Positions 7,784 through 17,079 of a stretch of 64,000 nt of DNA are shown here, one piece after another. The stretch spans positions 1 to 64,000 of the forward strand of contig CACEBD010000004.1 of NCBI GenBank assembly GCA_902557775.1, given 5' to 3'. Made by a program: the position numbers and the translations under genes. This DNA is from an uncultured Pelagibacteraceae bacterium (GTDB lineage Bacteria > Pseudomonadota > Alphaproteobacteria > Pelagibacterales > Pelagibacteraceae). The first letter of the stretch is position 1. Each line of letters opens with the position of its first letter. Under the pieces are notes generated by a model. The model did no database searches. It had not been told where the DNA came from and saw only the letters and a program-made list of their open reading frames with translations.

Positions 7784-9568
7784 TCATTTCTTAGTATCAA
7801 GTTTAATACCTAACTCTTTTAATTGTTTTTGATCAACCTCTGAAGGTGCATTCATCATTAAATCTTGAGCATTCTGGTTCATTGGAAATAAAGTAATTTC
7901 TCGGATGTTCTGTTTATTAGCTAATAACATAACTATTCTATCTATACCTGGAGCTATACCTCCATGAGGTGGTGCGCCATAACTCAAAGCATTTATCATT
8001 CCCCTAAATTTTTCGTCAACTTCTTTTTTACTGTAACCAGCTACGGAGAAAAGTTTATACATAAGTTCTGGGATATGATTCCTTATAGCTCCTGAAGATA
8101 GTTCTACACCATTACATACTATATCATATTGATAAGCTTTAATATCAAGGGGTTTATCAAAATTTAAGTCTTTAATATCACCTTGTGGCATTGAAAAAGG
8201 ATTGTGGCTGAATATAATTTTTTTTAGGTTATCATCTCTTTCAAACATTGGGTAATCTACAATCCAACAAAAAGCAAATTTGTCTTGATCAATAATATTT
8301 AAGTCTGAAGCAATTTTATTTCTTGCAAAAGATAAAATTTTATTAACCTCATCTTCGGTACCACATGCCAAGAATAAACTGTCACCCACTTTTGCATCAC
8401 AAATTTTCATTATTTCATGCAAAGACTCTTCACTGAAAAACTTTCCGATTGGACCTTTTCCTTCTAAGCTCTTATTTTTTTCAATAGAAAAATAAGCCAG
8501 TCCAGACGCACCTTGCTCTTTAGCCCATTTATCAATGTTGTCAAAAAAACTTCTGGGTTTTTTTCCTGTTTCTTTAGTGACTATTGTTTTTACAACAGCT
8601 CCAGATTTTACCAGCTTTTTAAAAATATCAAATTTAACATCCTCTCTTGTAAAAATTTTTGTAATATCTTTGATCTGCAATGGATTTCTAAGATCAGGCT
8701 TATCTGTTCCATACCTTTTCAAAGACTCCTTATATGAAATTCTAGGAAAACTTTCAGATAAAATTTTTTTTGAGGAAAAATTTTTAAAAACTTTTTTCAT
8801 AAGAGTTTCTACTACATTAAAAATATCCTCTTGTTCTACAAAAGACATTTCTAGATCTAATTGATAGAATTCACCAGGACTTCTATCTGCCCTAGCATCT
8901 TCATCTCTAAAACAAGGTGCAATTTGAAAATATTTATCAAAACCTGATACCATAATTAATTGCTTAAATTGCTGAGGTGCTTGTGGAAGTGCATAAAATT
9001 TGCCAGGATTCAATCTACTTGGAACTAAAAAATCTCTTGCTCCCTCAGGACTAGAAGATGTCAAAATTGGGGTTTGATATTCTAAAAAACCTAATTTTAA
9101 CATTTCAGATCTTATGAAAGAGATTACTTTTGATCTCAGTATAATATTTTTATGCATTTCATCTCGTCTAAGATCAAGAAATCTATATTTTAATCTTATA
9201 TCTTCTGGATAATCTTGTTCTCCAAATACAGGAATAGGCAGTTCATTAGCATTAGATAAAATTTCTATTGAACTTATAAATACTTCTATTTTCCCGGTTT
9301 TGAGATCTAAATTTTCAGTACCACCTGCTCTTTTGACAACTTTTCCCTCAATCCTTAATACAGTTTCTGGTCTTGCCTTTTCAATAATAGGAAAAAATTT
9401 ACTTTTATTTTCTATAACACATTGAGTAATACCATAATGATCTCTTAAATCAGCGAATAAAAGATTTCCATGATCGCGCTTTCTGTGAAGCCAACCAGAT
9501 AAAATTACATTTTTATCTATTTCATTTTCGCTAAGTTCTGAACAATTATGAGTTCTAAATTTATTCAT
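7784..9568 (-). CDS. aspS: Aspartyl-tRNA synthetase
   Basis: Charges tRNA-Asp, and possibly tRNA-Asn if the enzyme is non-discriminating. At 594 residues it has the bacterial-type layout: an N-terminal OB-fold anticodon-binding domain (LSGWLHRKRDHG), a class II core with PILTSSSPEGARDFLVPSR, FRDEDARADRSPGEFYQLD (motif 2), an inserted GAD-like domain at about 290-410, and motif 3 GIAPGIDRIVMLL. It overlaps the upstream hdaA by the ATGA junction. This forms a leftward unit DUF2066-hdaA-aspS. Confidence 0.97.
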   Translation of the reverse strand: MNKFRTHNCSELSENEIDKNVILSGWLHRKRDHGNLLFADLRDHYGITQCVIENKSKFFPIIEKARPETVLRIEGKVVKRAGGTENLDLKTGKIEVFISSIEILSNANELPIPVFGEQDYPEDIRLKYRFLDLRRDEMHKNIILRSKVISFIRSEMLKLGFLEYQTPILTSSSPEGARDFLVPSRLNPGKFYALPQAPQQFKQLIMVSGFDKYFQIAPCFRDEDARADRSPGEFYQLDLEMSFVEQEDIFNVVETLMKKVFKNFSSKKILSESFPRISYKESLKRYGTDKPDLRNPLQIKDITKIFTREDVKFDIFKKLVKSGAVVKTIVTKETGKKPRSFFDNIDKWAKEQGASGLAYFSIEKNKSLEGKGPIGKFFSEESLHEIMKICDAKVGDSLFLACGTEDEVNKILSFARNKIASDLNIIDQDKFAFCWIVDYPMFERDDNLKKIIFSHNPFSMPQGDIKDLNFDKPLDIKAYQYDIVCNGVELSSGAIRNHIPELMYKLFSVAGYSKKEVDEKFRGMINALSYGAPPHGGIAPGIDRIVMLLANKQNIREITLFPMNQNAQDLMMNAPSEVDQKQLKELGIKLDTKK

Positions 9569-10221
9569 TTATTAAGTACTTTTTTTATTAGATTAATATT
9601 TATCGACTTTCCAGAAGATAAAGATAATTCATCAACATCTCTAATAAATTTAAACATTTTTTCATATGATCGGTCAACATTTTTGATTATATAGTCTGTT
9701 ATTTTTGGATCTAAATTTATTTGTTTATCGGAAAAGCTTTTTGTTGCTATCACTTTTAATAAGTCATCAGTTGGAAGATCAATTCCAATAAAAACAAAGC
9801 TATTGATTCTTGATTGTAAATCTTTAATTTTAAAAAGAATTTCTTTGATAGGTGGTGTACTATTTATAACAATATAATTATCTAATTGTTTTGAATAATT
9901 CAGTATAGAATACAATAATTTTTCCTCTATTTCTTTTTTAAAATTTTCTATAATTAGACAATCTATTCTACTCATTTCATTTAATATGCTGTCTGATATA
10001 TTTTTTTCTTCTAAAATTTTTATTTTTCCAATTTTTTTTTCAAGAATTTTGGATAAATGAGTTTTTCCACATCCTTTTGATCCAAAAACATTTAACCATT
10101 TTCCGGGCCAGTTCGGCCAACTTTCAATTAATTTGTATGCTGAAAAATTATTACTCGAAACATAAAAATCTTGCTCAAAATATTTTGTTTTAAAAGGAAA
10201 TTTAAATACTAATTGACTCAT
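9565..10221 (-). CDS. hdaA: DnaA-related regulatory ATPase (Hda/HdaA)
   Basis: DnaA-like AAA+ protein that in other proteobacteria stimulates ATP hydrolysis by DnaA with the sliding clamp and so limits re-initiation. The 218-residue protein has a Walker A GSKGCGKTHL, the weak Walker B CLIIENF, and a sensor region, and lacks the DNA-binding domain IV of DnaA. The N-terminal MSQLVFKFPF resembles the clamp-binding QL.F motif of Hda. The track starts seven codons earlier, but the ATG at 10221 forms a TAATG junction with the DUF2066 stop. That strongly favours it. Confidence 0.85.
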   Translation of the reverse strand: MSQLVFKFPFKTKYFEQDFYVSSNNFSAYKLIESWPNWPGKWLNVFGSKGCGKTHLSKILEKKIGKIKILEEKNISDSILNEMSRIDCLIIENFKKEIEEKLLYSILNYSKQLDNYIVINSTPPIKEILFKIKDLQSRINSFVFIGIDLPTDDLLKVIATKSFSDKQINLDPKITDYIIKNVDRSYEKMFKFIRDVDELSLSSGKSININLIKKVLNK

Positions 10222-11264
10222 TATAAAATTTTGATACTCCATTGATCATCTTCGAATTTTAAAATTATTTTTTCATTTTCCATTTGTTTAATTATCTTAT
10301 CAAGTTTTCCTAGATATTTAATTTTAAGTAATACATATTGACTATTAAATTCTTGAACATAAATACTGTCAATTAATTCAACTTGTTTTAATCTATCATT
10401 TAATTCAACTAGATTATTTTTTCTGCTAATTTCAAATTTTGTATTTAAAAATGAGGGAGTTCGAACGTCAACTAAATTTTGAGATTTAATTATATTTGTT
10501 ATTTCTTCACTAGTATTTTTAATTATTTTTTCATAATATTTTTTTTCATTCAAATTTTCATTTTTAATTGAAATATTTTTATTTATTTTTTTTCCCAAGA
10601 TATTGGTTTTTAAATATATTTTATTGTTTTTGTTTGTAGTGTCTATTATTAACAATGCCAAATTCTTATTAGTGTACTCTTTAAATAATTCATTTAATTC
10701 TATCATTAAAAGATTCTCTTTATTAGAATTTATTTTTTCAATTATTTCTATGCTTTCAAGAGGAAGTAAAAATTCTATTAAATCTTTTTTATAAATATCT
10801 TTCCAGTTTTCATAAAAAAAATTTTGATTAAAAATAAAAATTTTTTCTTCCTTTTGAAGGATTGGTAAAAAATAGAGCTCTTTATCAGTTATTTCAGAAT
10901 AAAATATTCCTTGTTCATAGAATAGTTTATGAAATTTATTTTTATCAAAAAAGATATTATATTTTAACTTATCATTATCTCTTTCTGCGCTATCATTTTC
11001 ACTTATAACCTGATAAAAAGAGACTAATTCTTTAATTTCTGCAGGTTCTAATTTTAGTAATCGATTTTGATCCTCTGAAAGCAGTATTCTCTCAATAAGT
11101 TCATCAAAACCTTTTTTGATCGCTTTATTGGCTGCTTCTGTATTGGAAATATTTGTTTTTTCTAACTCAATATTATTAACATTAAATATATTATTTTCTG
11201 ATAAAACAGTTTTAGTATTTAAAAAAACAACTAAAATAATTATTATTAATTTATAAAGTTTCAT
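10221..11264 (-). CDS. DUF2066 domain protein, exported
   Basis: Uncharacterised proteobacterial family, often found beside purM and hda. The 347-residue protein has a clear N-terminal signal peptide (about residues 1-22, KLYKLIIIILVVFLNT). A central domain contains EAANKAIKKGFDELIERIL, matching the start of DUF2066, and PAEIKELVSFYQV. The rest is Lys/Asn/Glu-rich. It is probably periplasmic or outer-membrane associated. It lies only 23 bp from the divergent purM start, so one or both genes must have almost no leader. Confidence 0.8.
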   Translation of the reverse strand: MKLYKLIIIILVVFLNTKTVLSENNIFNVNNIELEKTNISNTEAANKAIKKGFDELIERILLSEDQNRLLKLEPAEIKELVSFYQVISENDSAERDNDKLKYNIFFDKNKFHKLFYEQGIFYSEITDKELYFLPILQKEEKIFIFNQNFFYENWKDIYKKDLIEFLLPLESIEIIEKINSNKENLLMIELNELFKEYTNKNLALLIIDTTNKNNKIYLKTNILGKKINKNISIKNENLNEKKYYEKIIKNTSEEITNIIKSQNLVDVRTPSFLNTKFEISRKNNLVELNDRLKQVELIDSIYVQEFNSQYVLLKIKYLGKLDKIIKQMENEKIILKFEDDQWSIKIL

Positions 11265-11287
11265 TTAATTAAATTATCATTTTATTA

Positions 11288-12316
11288 ATGAAAAAAATGC
11301 AAAATAGTTACAAAAAAAGTGGTGTAGATATTTCATTAGCAAATAAATTAGTTAAGCACATATCACATTTATCAAAAAAAGATGTCAAAAAAACTAACAG
11401 TTTTATTAACAAAGACATTATAGGTGGATTTGGATCTTTGTATGACATTAGTGAAACTAAAATTAAAGATCCTGTAATTGTTTCTTGCACCGACGGGGTT
11501 GGTACTAAAATAGATTTAGCTAATAAATTTAAAAAGTTTGATACTATCGGGATCGATTTGGTCGCTATGTGTGTTAATGATCTTATTGTCCAAGGGGCAA
11601 AGCCACTTTTTTTTTTAGATTATATTGCGGTAGGAAAGTTAGACCTTAAAAAAACAAAAGACATTCTTCAAGGAATTTTTAAAGGATGTCATTTGGCTGA
11701 TTGCAAGCTCATTGGTGGTGAAACAGCAGAAATGCCAGGTGTGTATTCTAAAAACAAGTTTGACTTAGCTGGATTTAGTGTAGGAATAGTTTCAAAGAGA
11801 AAAATTTTAAACAAATATAATGTTGAAGATAAAGATATTGTACTTGCTATACCTTCAAGTGGATTTCACTCTAATGGCTTTTCTTTAGTTAGATCGGTGC
11901 TAAAGAAAAAAAAAATCAATAAAAGTTTTAAAAAAAATTTACTTAAACCTACAAAAATTTATTCTAAAGAAGTTTTAAAATTATGCAATAAAAACTTAAT
12001 TAATGCAGCAGCACATATTACAGGTGGAGGGCTAATTGAAAATTTATTAAGATCAATTCCTAAAAATTTGACACTAAATATTGATTTATCAAAAATTAAA
12101 ATTCACAAAATTTTTAAATGGATAAAAGGAAAAAATATATCAGATAAAGAAATGTTAAGAACTTTTAACTGTGGTGTAGGTTTTTGTTTGATAACGCCAA
12201 AAAAAAATGTAAAAAAAATTAAAAAATATTTTACAAAACAATTTATCCCATATGAAATAGGCTTCATATCAAAAGAAAAAAAGAATATTAATATTTTCAA
12301 TCAATTAAAATGGTAA
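11288..12316 (+). CDS. purM: Phosphoribosylformylglycinamidine cyclo-ligase (AIR synthetase)
   Basis: Fifth step of purine synthesis, closing the imidazole ring with ATP. The 342-residue protein carries the family segments YKKSGVDIS, GGFGSLYD, SCTDGVGTKI, DLVAMCVNDLIVQGAKPLFFLDY, GGETAEMPG, IPSSGFHSNGFSLVR and HITGGGLIEN. ATG at 11297 is an alternative start that would widen the very short divergent gap. It overlaps purN by 7 bp. Together they form a purM-purN operon as in E. coli. Confidence 0.97.
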   Translation: MKKMQNSYKKSGVDISLANKLVKHISHLSKKDVKKTNSFINKDIIGGFGSLYDISETKIKDPVIVSCTDGVGTKIDLANKFKKFDTIGIDLVAMCVNDLIVQGAKPLFFLDYIAVGKLDLKKTKDILQGIFKGCHLADCKLIGGETAEMPGVYSKNKFDLAGFSVGIVSKRKILNKYNVEDKDIVLAIPSSGFHSNGFSLVRSVLKKKKINKSFKKNLLKPTKIYSKEVLKLCNKNLINAAAHITGGGLIENLLRSIPKNLTLNIDLSKIKIHKIFKWIKGKNISDKEMLRTFNCGVGFCLITPKKNVKKIKKYFTKQFIPYEIGFISKEKKNINIFNQLKW

Positions 12317-12873
12317 AGAAAAAGACTTGTGTATTTATTTCGGGAAATGGAAGTAATCTAAAAAATCTAATTTTAAAGTCTAGAGATTATAATTTTCCTA
12401 TTATTATAAAATTAATTGTATCAAATAAAAAACATGCTTTTGGGATAAATTATGCAAAAAAAAATTCAATTCCTTTTTTGGTAGTTAATACAAATCGTAG
12501 ACTTTTTGAGAATAAAATTCTTCTATATTTAAAAAAATACAAAATTACACTGATTTGTCTAGCAGGTTATATGAGAATATTATCTAAAAAATTTCTTAAT
12601 TTATATGGGAATAAGGTTATTAATATTCACCCTTCTTTATTGCCAAAGTTTAAAGGATTAAATACTTATTCAAGAATTTTAAAAAATAGTGAAATTAAAA
12701 CCGGCTGTACAGTTCACTATGTTAACGAAAAATTGGATAGTGGAAATATAATAACAAAAAAAATTTTTTTTATTGATCCGAAAGACGACGAAAAATTACT
12801 CAAAATAAAAACACAAAAAAAAGAATATTTAGCATTTCCTGAGGCTATTATTAAAATTTATAGAAATTATTAA
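12310..12873 (+). CDS. purN: Phosphoribosylglycinamide formyltransferase
   Basis: Third step of purine synthesis, transferring a formyl group from 10-formyl-tetrahydrofolate to GAR. The 187-residue protein shows ISGNGSNLKNL near the start, the catalytic NIHPSLLPKFKGL with the active-site Asn and His, and GCTVHYVNEKLDSG with the catalytic Asp. Size is normal. It is translationally coupled to purM and shares the last four bases, TTAA, with the convergent ndk. Confidence 0.95.
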   Translation: MVKKKTCVFISGNGSNLKNLILKSRDYNFPIIIKLIVSNKKHAFGINYAKKNSIPFLVVNTNRRLFENKILLYLKKYKITLICLAGYMRILSKKFLNLYGNKVINIHPSLLPKFKGLNTYSRILKNSEIKTGCTVHYVNEKLDSGNIITKKIFFIDPKDDEKLLKIKTQKKEYLAFPEAIIKIYRNY

Positions 12874-13280
12874 TTATTGAAAAAAAATTCTATTTCTTTT
12901 TTAGCATTTTCAGTTGAATCAGAGCCATGCACAGAATTTTTATCTATAGAGATTCCAAACAGTTTTCTTATAGTATTTTTCTCCGCTTTTTTAGGGTCAG
13001 TTGCACCCATAATCTCTCTATATAATGTAATAGCGTTAACTCCCTCTAATATCATTACGACAATCGGTCCAGAAGCTAAATAAGCACATAAATCGTTATA
13101 AAAAGGTTTTGATTGATGAACTTTATAAAATTCAGCCGCTTCTTCTTTAGTAATGTGAATTTTTTTACTATTTTTTATAACTAAATTATTTTTTGAAAAA
13201 ATCGATTTAATGTCTTCAATTAAATTTCTTTCTACTGCATCTGGTTTAATAATTGAAAGGGTTTGCTCAATATTACTCAT
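12870..13280 (-). CDS. ndk: Nucleoside diphosphate kinase
   Basis: Exchanges gamma-phosphates between nucleoside tri- and diphosphates through a phospho-histidine. The 136-residue protein has TLSIIKPDAVERN at the start, GPIVVMILEG, and the active-site signature NSVHGSDSTENAKKEI, whose histidine is the phosphorylated residue. Length fits the family. Its start overlaps the pepA stop by 8 bp, so the two genes probably form a leftward operon. Confidence 0.97.
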   Translation of the reverse strand: MSNIEQTLSIIKPDAVERNLIEDIKSIFSKNNLVIKNSKKIHITKEEAAEFYKVHQSKPFYNDLCAYLASGPIVVMILEGVNAITLYREIMGATDPKKAEKNTIRKLFGISIDKNSVHGSDSTENAKKEIEFFFNN

Positions 13281-14730
13281 AATACTCTTCGACTAATTCA
13301 TTAAGCAATCTTACTCCAAAACCTGTTGCTCCAGCAGAGTTTAATGCCCCGCCATATTTTGAAAAGGCCATACCAGCAATATCTAGATGCGCCCATGGTG
13401 TTTTATTTAAAATAAATCTTTGTAAAAACTGAGCTGCAGTTGTCGAACCAGCTCCACCCACATAGTTTATATTTTGTACGTCAGCATTTTTAGAATTCAT
13501 AAGTTTATCATAATTTTTATGTAATGGCATTCTCCAAACCTTTTCCTCAACTTTTTCACCTGCGCTAAAAATTTGATTTGATAAATTATCATCGTTTGAA
13601 AATAGACCAGCATATTCAGATCCTAAACAGACTATAATTGCTCCAGTTAACGTGGCAAGATCAACTATAAATTTTGGCTTAAATTTTTTTTCAGTAAAAG
13701 TTAAAGCATCAGCTAAAACTAATCTCCCCTCTGCATCTGTATTTAATATTTCTATAGTTTTACCGCTATAAGATTTTACAATGTCACCTGGTCTTTGAGC
13801 ATTACCGCTGACCATATTTTCAACTAACCCTACAACACCAACAGCGTTGATTTTTGCTTTTCTTATTGCAAAGTTTTTCATTAATCCTACTACTGTAGCC
13901 GAGCCAGCCATATCATAGGTCATATCTTCCATAAATCTTGCTGGTTTAAGTGAATAACCACCCGTGTCAAAACATACCCCTTTGCCTACAAATGCTAAGG
14001 GTTTAGAATTATTTTTTGCTCCATTCCATTCCATAGTCACAAGATATGATCCTCTTATACTTCCCTGCCCCACACCTAGCAGAGCGTGCATACCAAGTTT
14101 TTTTAGTTGTCTTTCATCATATATATTTATTTTTAAGCCATACTTTTTAAGAGATTTTATTCTTTTAGCATATTCATCTGGATGAAGAACATTTCCCGGT
14201 TCTGAAACTAAATCCCTGGCATAAAAAGTTCCTTCCTCTAAAGCCTTAAATTTTAGCTGACTCAAATTTGTAGGTTTGTTTTTTTTTCCAGAAACTTTTA
14301 TAGAAATAACTCTTGTATCTTTCTTTGTTTTATATTTCTTAAATTCATAAGATTTTAATTTAATACCGTGAAGAAAATAGCCTAAAAAATTATTTTTTTC
14401 ATTATTTATACTGTCAGAGAAAATAAAATAGTCAGTATTTTTTCCATAATTTACTTTGCCATAAAATTCCCCTCCTAAGTTTTCAATTTCAGAGGTTTTA
14501 ATATTTTTTTTAATTAGAATTAAGACTATCTTTTTTTTCGAACTTACCTCAAAAATAAGCAAGTTTTTTTTTAAATCAGAATTCTTTAAAAGATCATTAA
14601 CATATGAAAATTCATTATTAGACAGATATTTTTTTAAACCCGTCAAACTAAATTTGTCTTTAGAAAAAAGAACTATATTAGCTGAGGAGCTTTTGATGAT
14701 CTTATTCGAGTAACTTATTTTTATTGACAT
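13273..14730 (-). CDS. pepA: Leucyl (cytosol) aminopeptidase
   Basis: M17 zinc/manganese aminopeptidase for peptide turnover. The divergent N-terminal domain is followed by the catalytic domain with GKGVCFDTGGYSLKP, DMAGSATVVG and the signature NTDAEGRLVLADAL, plus DIAGMAFS near the end. The ORF track uses a GTG at 14739. I prefer the ATG three codons later (14730), preceded by GGGTGA, giving 485 residues. It is upstream of ndk and divergent from lptF. Confidence 0.94.
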   Translation of the reverse strand: MSIKISYSNKIIKSSSANIVLFSKDKFSLTGLKKYLSNNEFSYVNDLLKNSDLKKNLLIFEVSSKKKIVLILIKKNIKTSEIENLGGEFYGKVNYGKNTDYFIFSDSINNEKNNFLGYFLHGIKLKSYEFKKYKTKKDTRVISIKVSGKKNKPTNLSQLKFKALEEGTFYARDLVSEPGNVLHPDEYAKRIKSLKKYGLKINIYDERQLKKLGMHALLGVGQGSIRGSYLVTMEWNGAKNNSKPLAFVGKGVCFDTGGYSLKPARFMEDMTYDMAGSATVVGLMKNFAIRKAKINAVGVVGLVENMVSGNAQRPGDIVKSYSGKTIEILNTDAEGRLVLADALTFTEKKFKPKFIVDLATLTGAIIVCLGSEYAGLFSNDDNLSNQIFSAGEKVEEKVWRMPLHKNYDKLMNSKNADVQNINYVGGAGSTTAAQFLQRFILNKTPWAHLDIAGMAFSKYGGALNSAGATGFGVRLLNELVEEYYE

Positions 14731-14867
14731 AATTTTCACCCAAATTGGAGTATTTGAAAGAGGTATATAAGTCCAAATATATAAGATTTCAATGAAAAAT
14801 TGATGGAATTTAAACCATAGATTGAAATTTATTTAAGGTTGCTTTAATTATATACAAAATAATTACC

Positions 14868-15995
14868 ATGCTTCAAAATAAAATTTATCAAAACTATTTA
14901 ATAGATATTTTTAAAACATTTTTAACAATATTATTAGGTTTTACTTTAATAGCTTGGACTGTAAGAGCAGTAAATTTTTTAGATCTAATTGTTGAAAGTG
15001 GTTATCCTGTGCTCACTTATTTCCAATATTCATTTTTGAATATTTTCGGTATTTTAACAAAATTTATTCCTTTATCCTTTCTTATCGCGCTAATACTTTT
15101 TATAATAAAACAAATTCAAGAAAATGAATTAATAATTTTATGGACTTCTGGCGTAAAAAAAATTGAATTAGTAAAATTATTTTTTTTATTTTCTGTAATA
15201 ATTTCAATTTTTTATTTAGTATTTTCCTCCTTAATTACTCCCTTAGCTTTAAATAAATCTAGACAAATTTTAGGTAAAGAAAGTTTAACTTCATTTTTAC
15301 CGACAGTAAAAGCACAACAGTTTAGTGACTCATTCAATGGTGTTACGTTTATAGTAGATAAAAAATATAATAATGAGCTTAAAAATATTTTTTTACAAGA
15401 TAATGCTAGAGTTCTTAAAAATATATCCTCGAATAAAAAAAAGGCTTTGACAACTATAATTGCCTCAAACGGACTTATAAATGAAAACAAAATGATAATG
15501 TTCAATGGTCAAATAATATCTTCTGACAAAAATAATCAAGGAAATGATATAATTAAATTTGATCAATTAAGTGTTGACCTTAACAATTTTAAAAATAGAA
15601 CCATTAAACAACCAAAGGTTCAAGAAACTTCAACCATCACTCTTCTTACTTGTTTAGAAGGAAGTATTTTTTATAAAATTTCTTGCAAAAAAAACTTTAA
15701 GACTGAAATTTTACCGATCTTAAATAGACGAATTACATTTCCTTTATATTTTCCAATAATTGCTCTATTTGCTTCTTTCTTATTGATTAGAAGTAAAAAA
15801 AAATTTTTCTTCAGCAAAGTAAGTGTTTTTTTATATTGTTTTTTTGTTCTGCTCTACGCCGAGCTAATTATTAGATATACGGGTATCAGTAATCTGATAA
15901 GTAAGTTATTTATCTTATCACCAGTGGTTTTATCTATTTTAGTTTATATATTTTTAAAATTTAAATTCTCAAATGAAGCATTAAAAAATGAATAA
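14868..15995 (+). CDS. lptF: LPS export ABC transporter permease LptF
   Basis: Inner-membrane permease of the LptB2FG transporter that extracts lipopolysaccharide. The 375-residue protein has the YjgP/YjgQ pattern: transmembrane helices at about 15-35, 55-85 and 100-125, a periplasmic beta-jellyroll-like domain (roughly 130-275), then three more helices. Typical early residues such as RAVNFLDLIVESGYP and FIPLSFLIALI are present. It overlaps the lptG start by 8 bp. The lptA, lptB and lptC genes are not in the window. Confidence 0.93.
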   Translation: MLQNKIYQNYLIDIFKTFLTILLGFTLIAWTVRAVNFLDLIVESGYPVLTYFQYSFLNIFGILTKFIPLSFLIALILFIIKQIQENELIILWTSGVKKIELVKLFFLFSVIISIFYLVFSSLITPLALNKSRQILGKESLTSFLPTVKAQQFSDSFNGVTFIVDKKYNNELKNIFLQDNARVLKNISSNKKKALTTIIASNGLINENKMIMFNGQIISSDKNNQGNDIIKFDQLSVDLNNFKNRTIKQPKVQETSTITLLTCLEGSIFYKISCKKNFKTEILPILNRRITFPLYFPIIALFASFLLIRSKKKFFFSKVSVFLYCFFVLLYAELIIRYTGISNLISKLFILSPVVLSILVYIFLKFKFSNEALKNE

Positions 15996-17079
15996 AATAA
16001 TTCTAAACTATTTATTAATTGGCTATTTTAAAACCTTCATTAAAACAACTTTGCTTTTTTATTGCTTTGGTATAATTCTTAATTTATTTGAAGAAATAGA
16101 ATTCTTTAAAAATCTAGATGTGCCTATACTTACGCCCCTTTATCTAACTAGTTTATATATTCCCGGATTATTATTGCAACTTCTGCCATTTATAATTTTT
16201 GTAGCAAGTATGAAGTTTATTTTAGATATAAGAAATAATAAAGATTTATTGACAATGAAAATTTTTGGTTTCTCAAATTTTAAAATTTTTCTTTTGCTCG
16301 CTTTGACATCTTTTTTCTTGGGTTGGATCTCACTTTTTTTTATTAATCCTGTTACTTCAGCAATGTCAAAATATTATGAGCAAACTAAAGCAAGCTATTC
16401 CAAAGATATTGATCATTTAGTAACTTTTAATAAAAATGGTCTTTGGATTAAAGAAAGCACTGACTTTGGTCAAAGAATAATCTCTGCGTCCAGCGGAGGT
16501 GAAAATAAATTAAAAGACGTAACAATATATAAATTTGATAAAAACTATAATCTTAAAGAAAAAATTTTTTCGAAATCGGCAGATATAGAAAAAAATGATT
16601 GGTTCCTGAAAGATGTAAATATTTTAAAGATAAATGATATCGGTATTTCTGAAGAAATAAGTAAAAATAATTTTTCAATAAATTCTATATATACTTATGA
16701 AAAAATTAATAGTTTATTTAAGAACTTCGATACTCTCTCATTTATTGATTTATTATTTAACTATAATAATTTAATAAAAAAAGGCTATAATAATTTATTT
16801 TTAAAACATAGTTTTCATTCAATGCTATCAATGCCTTTTTTCCTATTCATTATGACCGCTTTAGCTGCAATATTGATATTAAATACTTTAAAAAAATCAA
16901 ATAATGTAAAATTTATAGTGATAGGAATTGTTGCATGTGTAATTATTTATTACCTGAAGGATCTTTCTATTGCTTTAGGAAAAACTAATAGAATTTCTTT
17001 AACATTAGCAACATGGATGCCAATCATAATTATTGGTATTTTTAGTTCAATAGGAATACTGCAAATAAATGAAAAATAA
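15988..17079 (+). CDS. lptG: LPS export ABC transporter permease LptG
   Basis: Second permease of the LPS exporter, paired with LptF. It has 363 residues with the same architecture as LptF: three N-terminal helices, a periplasmic domain containing GLWIKESTDFGQRIISA, and three C-terminal helices with LGKTNRISLTLATWMP close to the end, a conserved LptG feature. It overlaps lptF upstream and lptD downstream (11 bp), which points to coupled translation of inner- and outer-membrane parts of one pathway. Confidence 0.93.
   Translation: MNKIILNYLLIGYFKTFIKTTLLFYCFGIILNLFEEIEFFKNLDVPILTPLYLTSLYIPGLLLQLLPFIIFVASMKFILDIRNNKDLLTMKIFGFSNFKIFLLLALTSFFLGWISLFFINPVTSAMSKYYEQTKASYSKDIDHLVTFNKNGLWIKESTDFGQRIISASSGGENKLKDVTIYKFDKNYNLKEKIFSKSADIEKNDWFLKDVNILKINDIGISEEISKNNFSINSIYTYEKINSLFKNFDTLSFIDLLFNYNNLIKKGYNNLFLKHSFHSMLSMPFFLFIMTALAAILILNTLKKSNNVKFIVIGIVACVIIYYLKDLSIALGKTNRISLTLATWMPIIIIGIFSSIGILQINEK

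Noticed and set aside
8535-8864. 109-codon plus-strand ORF inside aspS
   Set aside because: Antisense to conserved synthetase motifs; no independent evidence.
15212-15505. 97-codon minus-strand ORF inside lptF
   Set aside because: Antisense shadow of a membrane-protein gene; hydrophobicity arises from the opposite strand.
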